This document shows, piece by piece, positions 8,373 to 14,515 of a DNA stretch of 14,515 nt. The translations under genes were made by a program, and so were the position numbers. A model generated the notes under the pieces. It was not told the origin of the DNA, did not search any database, and saw only the letters and a program-made list of their open reading frames with translations. Source of the stretch: Deltaproteobacteria bacterium (lineage in GTDB: Bacteria; Desulfobacterota; Desulfobacteria; Desulfobacterales; Desulfatirhabdiaceae); NCBI GenBank assembly GCA_021778975.1, contig JAJYBO010000046.1:1-14515 (forward strand), in the 5' to 3' direction. Within the stretch, counting starts at the first letter, position 1; every line of letters starts with the position of its first letter.

Positions 8373-9209
8373 GGACAACTTGGCGTTTTCCCAAAGCCTG
8401 TCCAGCTCGTCATGCGACACGGATTCAAGGGAAACGCCATCTTGTGCGGCCACCGCTTCCATATGCCTGAACCGCTTCTCAAATTTCCGGGTGGCATCCG
8501 CCAGGGAAGTCTCAGGGTGAATACGGGCGAACCGGGCCACATTCACCAGTGTAAAGAGAAGGTCGCCAAATTCCAGAGAAAGATTTCCGCGTGCAGCCAC
8601 ATCCGGTTCGGAAGCCACTGATTCGATTTTGCGGACTTCCGCTTTGAATTCCGCCCATTCTTCCTCGACTTTTTCCATGACGCCGGACAGTGATGTCCAG
8701 TCAAAACCCGTGCGCGCCGCGCGCTCCGAAATTCGGTACGCCCGGAGCAGCGCCGGAAGGCCGGCCGGCACCGAATCGAGAACCCCTGCCGGCGCCCCCG
8801 CATCACCGGCGGATTTCTTTTCCTCGGACTTGATGCGGTGCCATTGTCGGCGGACATCTTCGCTGGTGGCCGCGGTTTCTTCGCCAAAAACATGGGGATG
8901 CCGGCGAATCATCTTCTGAAGATTCAGCCGTGCGGCATCCTCTATGTCAAAATGACCGGATTCTCGAAATAAATCGGCGATGAACAGAAGCTGAAACAGC
9001 ACATCCCCCAGCTCTTCGCAGACATCCGCCGGTTTTTTGGACGCAATGGCGTCCACCAGCTCGTACATTTCTTCAATGAGATACACCGAAAGGGTCGCCG
9101 GGGTTTGTTTTTTATCCCAGGGACACCCGTTTTCGCCGCGCAGCCGCTGAATCAACCGCATCAACGCGGATATACCGTTACTATCCGATGTTACAGGGGG
9201 ATATTCCAA
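8364..9209 (-). CDS. mazG: Nucleoside triphosphate pyrophosphohydrolase MazG
   Basis: Hydrolyses NTPs or dNTPs to monophosphate and pyrophosphate; a house-cleaning and stress-related enzyme in the cytoplasm. 281 residues with two MazG repeats, as in E. coli MazG (263). The first repeat holds GCPWD at 28-32, the metal-binding EEMYE at 46-50 and EELGD at 65-69; the second holds EEEWAE at 182-187 and EFGD at 213-216. The start is uncertain: TTG at 9209 gives the usual N-terminal helix but has only an AAGAG directly abutting it and overlaps the end of cvpA by 19 bases. An ATG at 9161 (265 residues) also lacks a good ribosome-binding site and would clip the helix. Translation probably couples to cvpA. 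Confidence 0.93.
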   Translation of the reverse strand: MEYPPVTSDSNGISALMRLIQRLRGENGCPWDKKQTPATLSVYLIEEMYELVDAIASKKPADVCEELGDVLFQLLFIADLFRESGHFDIEDAARLNLQKMIRRHPHVFGEETAATSEDVRRQWHRIKSEEKKSAGDAGAPAGVLDSVPAGLPALLRAYRISERAARTGFDWTSLSGVMEKVEEEWAEFKAEVRKIESVASEPDVAARGNLSLEFGDLLFTLVNVARFARIHPETSLADATRKFEKRFRHMEAVAAQDGVSLESVSHDELDRLWENAKLSAG

Positions 9210-9718
9210 CTCTTTTTAAGTTCCGTAATTTTGCTTGAAAATTCCTGCTGCATGTCTTTGGAAACAAGTTGCGCCATGATCTCGGATACCCTGGCCACAT
9301 GAGGCGCCAGCATCGAATCTTTGATGAGCGGCGCGCCTTTGGGAAGAAACGCCGTCAAGATCATCAGAATGACCGATGCGATCAAAACCCCTTTGGCAAC
9401 ACCGAACACCACGCCGCAAAACCGATCCACCCATCCCAGAAAAGCGATGTTCAAGAGATATTTGATGATGACACCGACAACACTGACAATGACAAATACC
9501 CCGCAAAACAGCAGCAGAAAACTGACAATGTTCAGATAGGCCGTATTGGCAATCCACACGCCCAAAGGTCTGGCGATATTCTGATAATAGGTGTAGCCGG
9601 CGTATAACCCGCCCAACACCCCGATGATGGAAGATATTTCTTTGACCAGACCCCTGAAAAAACCTCGGATCAGGCAGTACCCTAAAATGATTGTAATGAC
9701 CGTATCCAGCGGATTCAT
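9191..9718 (-). CDS. cvpA: CvpA family inner-membrane protein
   Basis: 175-residue membrane protein of the CvpA (colicin V production) family. Four hydrophobic segments lie at about 5-20, 27-44, 61-86 and 101-125, with the family pattern RGFFRGLVKEISSI after the first segment and a polar C-terminal tail (about 130-175). The family is tied to colicin V export and cell-envelope stress in enterobacteria; its biochemical function is not settled. The ATG at 9718 has AAAGG about 6 bases upstream. It is the first gene after the strong promoter at 9796-9823 and overlaps mazG, so it probably heads the housekeeping operon. Confidence 0.9.
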   Translation of the reverse strand: MNPLDTVITIILGYCLIRGFFRGLVKEISSIIGVLGGLYAGYTYYQNIARPLGVWIANTAYLNIVSFLLLFCGVFVIVSVVGVIIKYLLNIAFLGWVDRFCGVVFGVAKGVLIASVILMILTAFLPKGAPLIKDSMLAPHVARVSEIMAQLVSKDMQQEFSSKITELKKSWNIPL

Positions 9719-9795
9719 AGGAACCTTTCATTACGTTTGTAATTTGAGCCGCGCGCCCGAATATCCGGAATCGTCAAGCGCTAATTTAATCCGCT

Positions 9796-9823
9796 ACTAT
9801 ATATCACGGAACAGACGAGTCAA
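9796..9823 (-). promoter_or_regulatory. Sigma70-type promoter of the cvpA operon
   Basis: On the minus strand TTGACT (9823-9818) and TATAGT (9801-9796) are separated by 16 bases; each box matches five of six consensus positions. Transcription would start near 9789, giving a leader of about 70 bases before cvpA. This leader has a small inverted repeat (ATTAC-N4-GTAAT, 9730-9743) just upstream of the ribosome-binding site. It is the best promoter seen in the window. The rest of the 9719-9888 gap holds no gene and no convincing terminator for the upstream ydcF-like gene. Confidence 0.6.
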
Positions 9824-9888
9824 GATTTTTTATGAAAAGCCGCTATTGGGTGCAATGGGAGGATGAGATGCGAACGCAAACAACAGGA

Positions 9889-10704
9889 TCATTTTCGCGG
9901 CATACATCCTTTCGGAAGTAGCGCCGTTGTTTTGCCGGTGATATCATAAGCAATCAGTCCAATCCACTCTCGCACCGTCGTCTTGAGGATTCGGAGGTGA
10001 TCCGAAAAATTGAAATCCATCCGAAACAGCCGGTCCGGCATACTCAGATGATCCACCGGATACGGTATCACCGGCCAACCAGCCCTGCAGAAGATGCCCA
10101 CCGCACGCGGCATATGCCAGGCCGACGTAATCAACACCCAGTTTTCGGAAGGGGCGGGAGATAGCAGCGCCTTGCTGAATACCGCATTTTCATATGTATT
10201 TCTGGAATGACTCTCGAACACCACTCTGGAAAGATCAAGCCCCTGCTCCCCTAAAAACCGTCTGGCGACATCTGCTCCGGGATAATTCTGATAAACCATG
10301 CTGCCCGTTCCCCCGGTATAAACCAGTCTGGCGTTCGGGTAGCGCCGGGCCAGCTCCAGAAACGCCGTCAGACGCTCGGCGCTTTCTGTCAGTTCCGCCT
10401 GATGCCAGTATGCTGAAATCAGCGCCTCCTCCGCGCCCCCCAGAACGATGATGCCGTCAACATGCTCCGGAAGGGGCGGATTTGAGGCGAATCGCGTTTC
10501 AAGCGGATATGCGAGCCATTCACCGACCGGAAAACACGCGGTCACAATCAGTAAAACCATGAGGCATTCCAGCAGCCATCGTCCGGCGCCTCGCAAATGA
10601 CGCCAGAGCAGCCCCCATGTCAGCAGCACCAGTATCACGAAGAGATTGTCCGGAGACATGACGGCCCATATGAGCTTCGACGCCCAGAAAAACAGGGTAT
10701 TCAT
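9889..10704 (-). CDS. YdcF/ElyC family (DUF218) membrane protein
   Basis: 271-residue protein of the DUF218 family (YdcF, SanA, ElyC). Two N-terminal hydrophobic segments (about 4-34 and 43-64) precede the DUF218 domain (about 82-250), which shows DGIIVLGG at 83-90, YTGGTG at 129-134, ESHSRNTYENA at 164-174 and TSAWHMPRA at 193-201. The two-helix plus domain layout matches ElyC, which acts in envelope (enterobacterial common antigen/peptidoglycan) biogenesis in E. coli; this exact role is not shown here. The ATG has a weak GGA upstream. It lies 45 bases after the GGDEF gene and may be the last gene of the cheY-cheC-GGDEF unit; a new promoter follows it. Confidence 0.88.
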   Translation of the reverse strand: MNTLFFWASKLIWAVMSPDNLFVILVLLTWGLLWRHLRGAGRWLLECLMVLLIVTACFPVGEWLAYPLETRFASNPPLPEHVDGIIVLGGAEEALISAYWHQAELTESAERLTAFLELARRYPNARLVYTGGTGSMVYQNYPGADVARRFLGEQGLDLSRVVFESHSRNTYENAVFSKALLSPAPSENWVLITSAWHMPRAVGIFCRAGWPVIPYPVDHLSMPDRLFRMDFNFSDHLRILKTTVREWIGLIAYDITGKTTALLPKGCMPRK

Positions 10705-10749
10705 TGGTATTTTCCGATAGCCACGGTGTTGGGGGTTTTTCAGGAAAAA

Positions 10750-11652
10750 TTACGGCATGACCACCGTACAATTTCTGCCGGAATTCTTGGCGTCATAAAG
10801 CGCCTGATCCGCCCGTTTCAGAAGCATTTCCTCGGAATCTTCCCCGTGCAATCCAGAAACACCAAGGCTGATCGTAACGTTGATATCATGGCCCTGACAT
10901 GGCGTCATCAACGCTTCGATATGAAGGCGGAACCGCTCGGCAAGACGGCGCGCCGCCGCCAGATCGGTCTGAGGCAACAGACAGCAGAACTCTTCGCCTC
11001 CGTAACGCGCCAGATAATCAGTTTTTCGGATGATGGATCCAATTTTAGCGGCAACGGATTTCAGCACGGAATCGCCACATTGATGGCCATAATTGTCATT
11101 GACGTTCTTGAAGAAATCAATATCGAACATGATGAGACTCAGCATCCCGGCATAGCGCGTATGTCGCTCATATTCTTCAGAGAGACGCGTCTGAAAGAAT
11201 CTCCGATTATATATGCCGGTCAGACCATCCTTCATGTTCATTTCGACGAGTTTTTGCTCATAGGATGCCAGTTCCGTGACATCCTGAACTATCAGAAAAA
11301 TACCGGTAATGGCATTGAGATCATTCCGCAGCGGCCCCAGGGTGCAGTTTTGCTGCATGTACTCGAACATGGATTTAAACGAGCCGTCCGGTTTGAACGG
11401 AAAGAGAAAATGATGCAACTTCTGGGAAAAGAAAGAGAAGTTGCCGAAAGCGATCACCATTTTACAGCTTCGGAGAAAGCGCGGGGTGTTGAGTTCCGGA
11501 AAAAAATCGAGCAAAAAAGCGCCGGTGATGCGGTCTGCCTCTATGCCGCTGTGCCGCGCCATCCATTGATTCCAGTGTTTGACGTTAAGTTCGTTATCAA
11601 GAATGACAAGACCAAAATTGACGATTTCAAATATCTGAGAAATCTCATTCAT
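10750..11652 (-). CDS. PAS-GGDEF diguanylate cyclase
   Basis: Predicted soluble diguanylate cyclase making c-di-GMP from two GTP, 300 residues. A PAS-like sensor domain spans about 7-128, a short linker helix follows, and the GGDEF domain runs from about 140 to 297. It begins DGLTGIYNRR (142-151), has the metal Asp177 in FDIDFFK and the active-site motif GGEEF at 218-222, a functional variant. The inhibitory I-site RKTD is at 209-212, five residues before GGEEF, so product feedback inhibition is likely. No membrane segment. Its ATG overlaps the end of cheC by 8 bases without its own clear ribosome-binding site, so translation is probably coupled to cheC. The PAS ligand cannot be told from the sequence. 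Confidence 0.94.
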   Translation of the reverse strand: MNEISQIFEIVNFGLVILDNELNVKHWNQWMARHSGIEADRITGAFLLDFFPELNTPRFLRSCKMVIAFGNFSFFSQKLHHFLFPFKPDGSFKSMFEYMQQNCTLGPLRNDLNAITGIFLIVQDVTELASYEQKLVEMNMKDGLTGIYNRRFFQTRLSEEYERHTRYAGMLSLIMFDIDFFKNVNDNYGHQCGDSVLKSVAAKIGSIIRKTDYLARYGGEEFCCLLPQTDLAAARRLAERFRLHIEALMTPCQGHDINVTISLGVSGLHGEDSEEMLLKRADQALYDAKNSGRNCTVVMP

Positions 11653-12280
11653 ACTGTTTCATGAAATCCGCCAGAGCGGTCTTCAGCCAAGCCACAGACT
11701 TGTGGCTTGTAATCAGAAAGAGGAACCCGTGAACATCCCGCTCATTGAAACAAAAGATGGTTTTTAGAATAATGGCCGAATTGGTGGGATCGAACAGGGT
11801 TTTGGGCATCATGATGTCGGGGTGGTCTTCTACAATGACTCTTGGAGGAGAATAGGTGACCACATCTTTCAAGAGTTCGGCCACCTTTCCGACACAGGCG
11901 CCGATGAGGATGTTTCCCACTTCCATGAGGGTTTCTTTTTCCAGAATATCGCTGGATTGGGATCCAGCAACCGGCGGCGGCGTATCGTCAAGCAGTGAAA
12001 TGAGTTCTTTTCCGGATCCCGCCGGAAAAATGAGCAGCGCCGTCCCCTTGAAATCTCCCCAGAAATTCTGTTCGACAATGCTGATGTTGCCGAATTCACT
12101 AAATTCTGTGCGAATATAGTCGGGAAGATCAACGGCCTCGATCATTCGGATGTAAGGGATACTGAGAACCACAAAGATATTGATGATTTCGGCAAGCTCG
12201 GCGGCGGCCTGACCAAAGGCAATATTCATGATTTCCTGCAGGATATCCCGTTCTTCTTCCGAAATTTGCGTATTGTTCAT
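11645..12280 (-). CDS. cheC: CheC-like CheY-P phosphatase
   Basis: 211-residue protein of the CheC/CheX/FliY phosphatase family, which removes the phosphoryl group from CheY-type receivers. The family pattern [DS]-x3-E-x2-N-x22-P occurs twice with exact spacing: Asp12, Glu16, Asn19 and Pro42; then Glu120, Asn123 and Pro146. In the second copy the first position (116) is Glu where Asp or Ser is usual, but the catalytic Glu/Asn pair is kept, so both sites may work. It overlaps the CheY-like gene by ATGA and the cyclase by 8 bases. The tight pairing with a CheY-like receiver says the receiver is its likely substrate. No cheD, cheA or receptor gene is in the window, so it may serve signalling other than flagellar chemotaxis. 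Confidence 0.88.
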   Translation of the reverse strand: MNNTQISEEERDILQEIMNIAFGQAAAELAEIINIFVVLSIPYIRMIEAVDLPDYIRTEFSEFGNISIVEQNFWGDFKGTALLIFPAGSGKELISLLDDTPPPVAGSQSSDILEKETLMEVGNILIGACVGKVAELLKDVVTYSPPRVIVEDHPDIMMPKTLFDPTNSAIILKTIFCFNERDVHGFLFLITSHKSVAWLKTALADFMKQYE

Positions 12281-12657
12281 GGTGTTTTCCGGCGCACCGA
12301 CTCGGCTTTGGACAGGGCGTCCTGGATTCTCTCTCGTGTCGGGGGTTTTTTGACGACAAGAAGCGCTCCTGCATTCAACGCTTTGTCAATGGATTTGGTC
12401 TGAATATCGGCTGTCAGAACAATCACCACCGCCGCTGCATCATACTTTCGGATTTCGGCGAGAGAGGTGATGCCATCCATGACCGGCATGGTCAGATCCA
12501 TGAACGTTACGTCCGGCTGCTGTTTTTTATAGGATTCAACGGCGGCAAGTCCGTCTCCGGCTTCGACAAATTCATATTCCCTGTCTTTGGGAATACAGCT
12601 TTTCAATATTTTGCGTGAAATTGGAGAATCGTCAACGATCAAAATTTTGCGTATCAT
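12277..12657 (-). CDS. CheY-like single-domain response regulator
   Basis: 126 residues, a receiver domain only, with no output domain. Acidic pair Asp9/Asp10, phosphoacceptor Asp54 in FMDLTMP, Thr82 and conserved Lys103 or Lys104 in VVKKPP. It probably acts by protein-protein contact after phosphorylation by a kinase encoded elsewhere. First gene of the unit with cheC (4-base overlap) and the PAS-GGDEF cyclase. The ATG at 12657 has a GGA almost abutting and an AAGG about 11 bases away, so the start site is supported mainly by the conserved N-terminus (KILIVDDS). Confidence 0.93.
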   Translation of the reverse strand: MIRKILIVDDSPISRKILKSCIPKDREYEFVEAGDGLAAVESYKKQQPDVTFMDLTMPVMDGITSLAEIRKYDAAAVVIVLTADIQTKSIDKALNAGALLVVKKPPTRERIQDALSKAESVRRKTP

Positions 12658-12751
12658 TCCAAAGAAAACCCTTTACGGTTTTACGGGTGTTCAGGCATTC
12701 TGGCAATCGCTCTGTAATCAGAAAAACAGCCTTAAAAATCAGATTCTATCA

Positions 12752-12780
12752 CCAATACCAGCAATCGCCATTTCCGTCAA
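12752..12780 (-). promoter_or_regulatory. Possible promoter of cheY-cheC-GGDEF
   Basis: On the minus strand TTGACG (12780-12775), 17 bases, then TATTGG (12757-12752) preceded by TG in the extended -10 position. The -10 hexamer is poor (three of six), so this is tentative. It would give a leader of about 90 bases. Confidence 0.3.
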
Positions 12781-12793
12781 TGCGATTGTTGAC

Positions 12794-12953
12794 GACTTCG
12801 TAAAAAGTCCGGATGCCGCGCCAACGCTGTATCCTTCGTCGTTCGAGAAACACCTTTATTGTCTTTAGCAAAAAAGCTGAATACGATTCAACTACTTGAC
12901 AAAATCCATAATATATCTGAAAACAGCATATCCGCTGTTTGATTTTTTACGAA
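12794..12953. repeat. Imperfect inverted repeat pair, possible dispersed element
   Basis: TTCGTAAAAA at 12797-12806 is repeated inverted as TTTTTACGAA at 12944-12953; 12 of 13 positions match when extended outward to 12809 and 12941. The left arm itself forms GACTT-N6-AAGTC at 12794-12809. The pair encloses about 140 AT-rich bases. A ten-base inverted match in 380 bases could be chance at a level of several percent, so the element status is unproven. Confidence 0.3.
12921..12948 (+). terminator. Palindrome with T-run: terminator-like hairpin or operator
   Basis: AAACAGC (12921-12927), loop of six, GCTGTTT (12934-12940), then GATTTTTT on the plus strand: a perfect 7-bp stem followed by a T-run. 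Only three of seven pairs are G-C, so as a terminator it is weak. It sits upstream of the first plus-strand gene and not after any gene, so an operator for a dimeric repressor, or an early terminator of a short leader RNA, are alternatives. Confidence 0.35.
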
Positions 12954-12988
12954 AACGATGTTGTTGCCGCCCCGCTGGATGGATGGTG

Positions 12989-13016
12989 TTGAAAATGTGT
13001 ATTCCCTGCTTACATT
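12989..13016 (+). promoter_or_regulatory. Possible promoter of the receiver-CooC operon
   Basis: TTGAAA (12989-12994), 16 bases, then TACATT (13011-13016): five and four matches of six. Transcription would begin near 13023, just upstream of the AGGGAG ribosome-binding site of the 13041 gene. The leader would be very short; tentative. Confidence 0.3.
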
Positions 13017-13040
13017 GCAGAACGACAGGGAGAAGAACTC

Positions 13041-13469
13041 ATGGTCGAAAGAATTTTACTGGTGGATGACGAAAAAGATTTTCTCGATATCATGTCCGAG
13101 CGTCTGAAATATCGAGGCATGGATGTCGCCACAGCGGGTTCCGCGAGAGAGGCCTTTTCAAAAATTGCGTCGGAATCCTATGATGTGATCGTGCTGGATT
13201 TGCAGATGCAGGAAATGGACGGACTTGAAGCGTTGAAAGTGCTGAGAACGGTCAAGCCGGAACTACAGGTCATTTTTTTGACCGGTCATGTCACGCTCGA
13301 AAAAGGGGTTGAGGCCATGAAACTGGGCGCGATGGATTTAATGGAAAAACCGGCGGATATCACCATACTGGAAGATAAAATCCGAAGAGCGCACACCCGC
13401 AAGATGATTCTGGTCGAGAAACAAACCGAAGCGAAAGTAAACGAAATTATGCTCAATAAGGGATGGTAA
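13041..13469 (+). CDS. Single-domain response regulator
   Basis: 142 residues: one receiver domain with Asp9/Asp10, phosphoacceptor Asp53 in VLDLQM, Thr81 and Lys103 in MEKPAD, plus a charged helical tail of about 25 residues (118-142) that holds no recognisable output domain. The ATG at 13041 is well supported by AGGGAG about 8 bases upstream. The stop is 4 bases before the CooC-like gene, and that gene's ribosome-binding site overlaps the end of this one, so the two are co-expressed. No kinase is adjacent. Likely works by protein contact; whether its partner is the CooC ATPase, a kinase as a phosphate relay step, or something further downstream cannot be seen. Confidence 0.93.
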   Translation: MVERILLVDDEKDFLDIMSERLKYRGMDVATAGSAREAFSKIASESYDVIVLDLQMQEMDGLEALKVLRTVKPELQVIFLTGHVTLEKGVEAMKLGAMDLMEKPADITILEDKIRRAHTRKMILVEKQTEAKVNEIMLNKGW

Positions 13470-13473
13470 CACA

Positions 13474-14235
13474 ATGAAAATAGCTGTCAGCGGCAAGGGC
13501 GGCGTTGGTAAAACAACATTTTCCGCATTGCTGATTCGAAAATTTGATGAACAGGGCAAACATGTACTGGCGATTGATGCGGATCCAGACGCCAATCTGG
13601 CGGGCGCGCTGGGCATTGCCAGCGCCGATAAAATTATACCGATTTCCGAGATGAAAGATCTGGCCTACGAGCGCACCGAAGCCAGACCCGGCAGCATCGG
13701 AGGCTTTTTTAAATTGAATCCCAAAGTGGACGATCTGCCAGACGCCCTGTCCGCTAAACTTGGAAATATCAAGATGATGCGTCTGGGAGGCATCAAAAAA
13801 GGAGGCTCCGGGTGTATCTGCCCGGAAAGCACCCTGCTGAGGGCGCTTGTAACCCATATCGTTCTGGCCAGAGACGAGGTGGTGGTAATGGATATGGAAG
13901 CCGGGATCGAGCATTTGGGAAGGGCTACCGCCAGAGCGGTTGATAAGCTGATTGTGGTGGTGGAACCCGGCCGCCGAAGCATTGACACCGCGGAACATAT
14001 TCAACATCTGGCCGCGGAGATCGGTCTGCACCACATCGCTGTGGTGGGCAACAAAATTCGAAACGATGCGGATATTGAATTTTTAAAGAAAAATTTACCG
14101 AACGTTGAGTTTCTGGGATTTCTGCCTTATGACAACACCCTTATCGAAGCCGATTTGAACGGCATGTCTCCGTTTGACACCAACACCACCGCCAAGACCC
14201 AACTGGACGCCATCATTCAGCAGTTGACGTCATGA
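13474..14235 (+). CDS. cooC: CooC/AcsF-type nickel-insertion ATPase
   Basis: 253-residue MinD/SIMIBI-class ATPase of the CooC family, which matures carbon monoxide dehydrogenase (or CODH/acetyl-CoA synthase) by ATP-driven nickel insertion. It has the deviant Walker A KGGVGKTT at 8-15 with the signature Lys8, DADPDANLA at 35-43 (switch I Asp), a Cys-x-Cys pair at Cys114 and Cys116 in GCICPE (the metal site at the CooC dimer interface) and VMDMEAGIEHLGR at 138-150, typical of the family. ATG with GGATGG about 8 bases upstream. No CODH subunit gene is in the window, so the client is inferred. It is overlapped by ATGA with the helicase downstream. The family is firm; CooC versus AcsF or a paralogue is not resolved. 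Confidence 0.92.
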   Translation: MKIAVSGKGGVGKTTFSALLIRKFDEQGKHVLAIDADPDANLAGALGIASADKIIPISEMKDLAYERTEARPGSIGGFFKLNPKVDDLPDALSAKLGNIKMMRLGGIKKGGSGCICPESTLLRALVTHIVLARDEVVVMDMEAGIEHLGRATARAVDKLIVVVEPGRRSIDTAEHIQHLAAEIGLHHIAVVGNKIRNDADIEFLKKNLPNVEFLGFLPYDNTLIEADLNGMSPFDTNTTAKTQLDAIIQQLTS

Positions 14236-14515
14236 ATGCAAAACCCCGCAGTAAACCTCCCCGATTTATCCCCAAACGCCGCCGACCGGCGGCGCAGCCC
14301 ATTCATCTGAAGCCCGCGGCGGATTCGGCCGTGCGACAGGCGCTTAAATCCATCGGCGTGCCAGAATTGACCCCGTTTTCACCGGATCCATTCCAGTGCG
14401 AGGCGGTCGCGGCAATTCAGGAGGCGGACTGTCTGGTGACAGCCCCCACCGGCGCCGGCAAAACCTGGATAGCGGTGCAGGCTATTTCCCGCATCCGGGC
14501 CGTCAGTGGCCGCGC
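14232..14515 (+). CDS. DEAD/DEAH-box (Ski2-like) helicase, 3' end cut by window edge
   Basis: Only the first 94 residues are in the window. An N-terminal stretch rich in Lys, Arg and Pro (about 1-28) is followed by DPFQCEA at 52-58, which resembles the Q-like motif of Ski2-type helicases, and Walker A APTGAGKT at 71-78. The frame is open to the edge. The ATG overlaps the cooC stop (ATGA) and has no clear ribosome-binding site of its own, so translation is likely coupled to cooC. The DEAD box and the rest of the ATPase lie beyond the edge, so the exact subfamily and any link to the CooC function are open. Confidence 0.85.
   Translation, partial: MNAKPRSKPPRFIPKRRRPAAQPIHLKPAADSAVRQALKSIGVPELTPFSPDPFQCEAVAAIQEADCLVTAPTGAGKTWIAVQAISRIRAVSGR

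Larger units (their letters stand above)
12658..13040. other. Divergent intergenic region, 383 bases
   Basis: No gene is supported here; short open frames in it lack start signals and family resemblance. AT-rich in its middle part (about 12840-12960). It must contain the starts of both the leftward cheY-cheC-GGDEF unit and the rightward receiver-CooC unit. It also holds a palindrome with a T-run (12921-12948), an inverted sequence pair (12794-12809 and 12941-12953) and an isolated TTGACA at 12896-12901 that has no matching -10 box at normal spacing. Confidence 0.7.

Noticed and set aside
10722..10754. TTTTTC/GAAAAA palindrome after the GGDEF gene, considered as a terminator
   Set aside because: Two-base loop, nearly all A-T pairs and no T-run after it.
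10597..11664. 355-codon plus-strand open frame opposite the GGDEF gene
   Set aside because: It lies antisense to a gene with full PAS-GGDEF motifs, and its translation shows no recognisable domain.
12701..12716. TGGCA-like start of a sigma54 promoter
   Set aside because: The GC element expected ten bases after GG is absent.
12587..12868. Small plus-strand frame in the divergent intergenic region
   Set aside because: Starts inside the CheY-like gene on the other strand, has no ribosome-binding site and no recognisable motif.
12896..12918. TTGACA followed by an AT-rich run as a plus-strand promoter
   Set aside because: No acceptable -10 box at 15 to 19 bases; the nearest TA-rich hexamers are only 5 to 12 bases away.
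1..14515. tRNA or rRNA genes, CRISPR arrays, insertion sequences, integrase or prophage genes
   Set aside because: Looked for on both strands and not seen; the window is nearly filled by recognisable chromosomal genes.

Overview
The window reads as chromosomal DNA from an anaerobic Desulfobacterota-type bacterium, most likely Desulfobacterales. This rests on family resemblance rather than a search: the HisF sequence has the deltaproteobacterial look, an NtrC/PilR-type enhancer-binding regulator and several lone receiver proteins are present, and a CooC-type ATPase with a CxC metal motif points to carbon monoxide dehydrogenase (Wood-Ljungdahl) metabolism. No mobile element, RNA gene or CRISPR array was seen. 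Both edges cut through a superfamily 2 helicase gene.

Layout. Everything from the left edge to about 12.66 kb is on the minus strand; three genes from 13.04 kb to the right edge are on the plus strand. The two blocks diverge from a 383-base intergenic region. Reading the minus strand in the direction of transcription: (a) CheY-like receiver, CheC phosphatase and PAS-GGDEF cyclase, with overlapping genes, followed after 45 bases by a YdcF/ElyC-like membrane protein; (b) a 170-base gap with a good sigma70-type promoter, then cvpA, mazG, hisH, hisF, lepB, pyrB and pyrC, nearly all with overlaps or gaps of 1 to 22 bases (about 100 between hisF and lepB); (c) a sigma54-dependent response regulator and a SNF2-family helicase 21 bases after it, truncated by the left edge. 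Plus strand: a single-domain response regulator, a CooC-like ATPase 4 bases later, and a DEAD/DEAH helicase that overlaps it by ATGA and leaves the window.

How the genes fit together. pyrB and pyrC carry out steps 2 and 3 of UMP synthesis. hisH and hisF form the two subunits of imidazole glycerol phosphate synthase. mazG (nucleotide clean-up), lepB (signal peptide removal) and cvpA (inner membrane) complete a housekeeping string. The CheY-CheC-GGDEF unit looks like a self-contained signalling switch in which a phosphatase sets the phosphorylation level of a receiver next to a c-di-GMP synthase. Three response regulators are present but no histidine kinase, so their kinases must lie elsewhere. 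The most unusual grouping is receiver, CooC ATPase and helicase in one tight operon. The divergent intergenic region also holds a palindrome followed by a T-run and an inverted sequence pair worth checking as a dispersed repeat.
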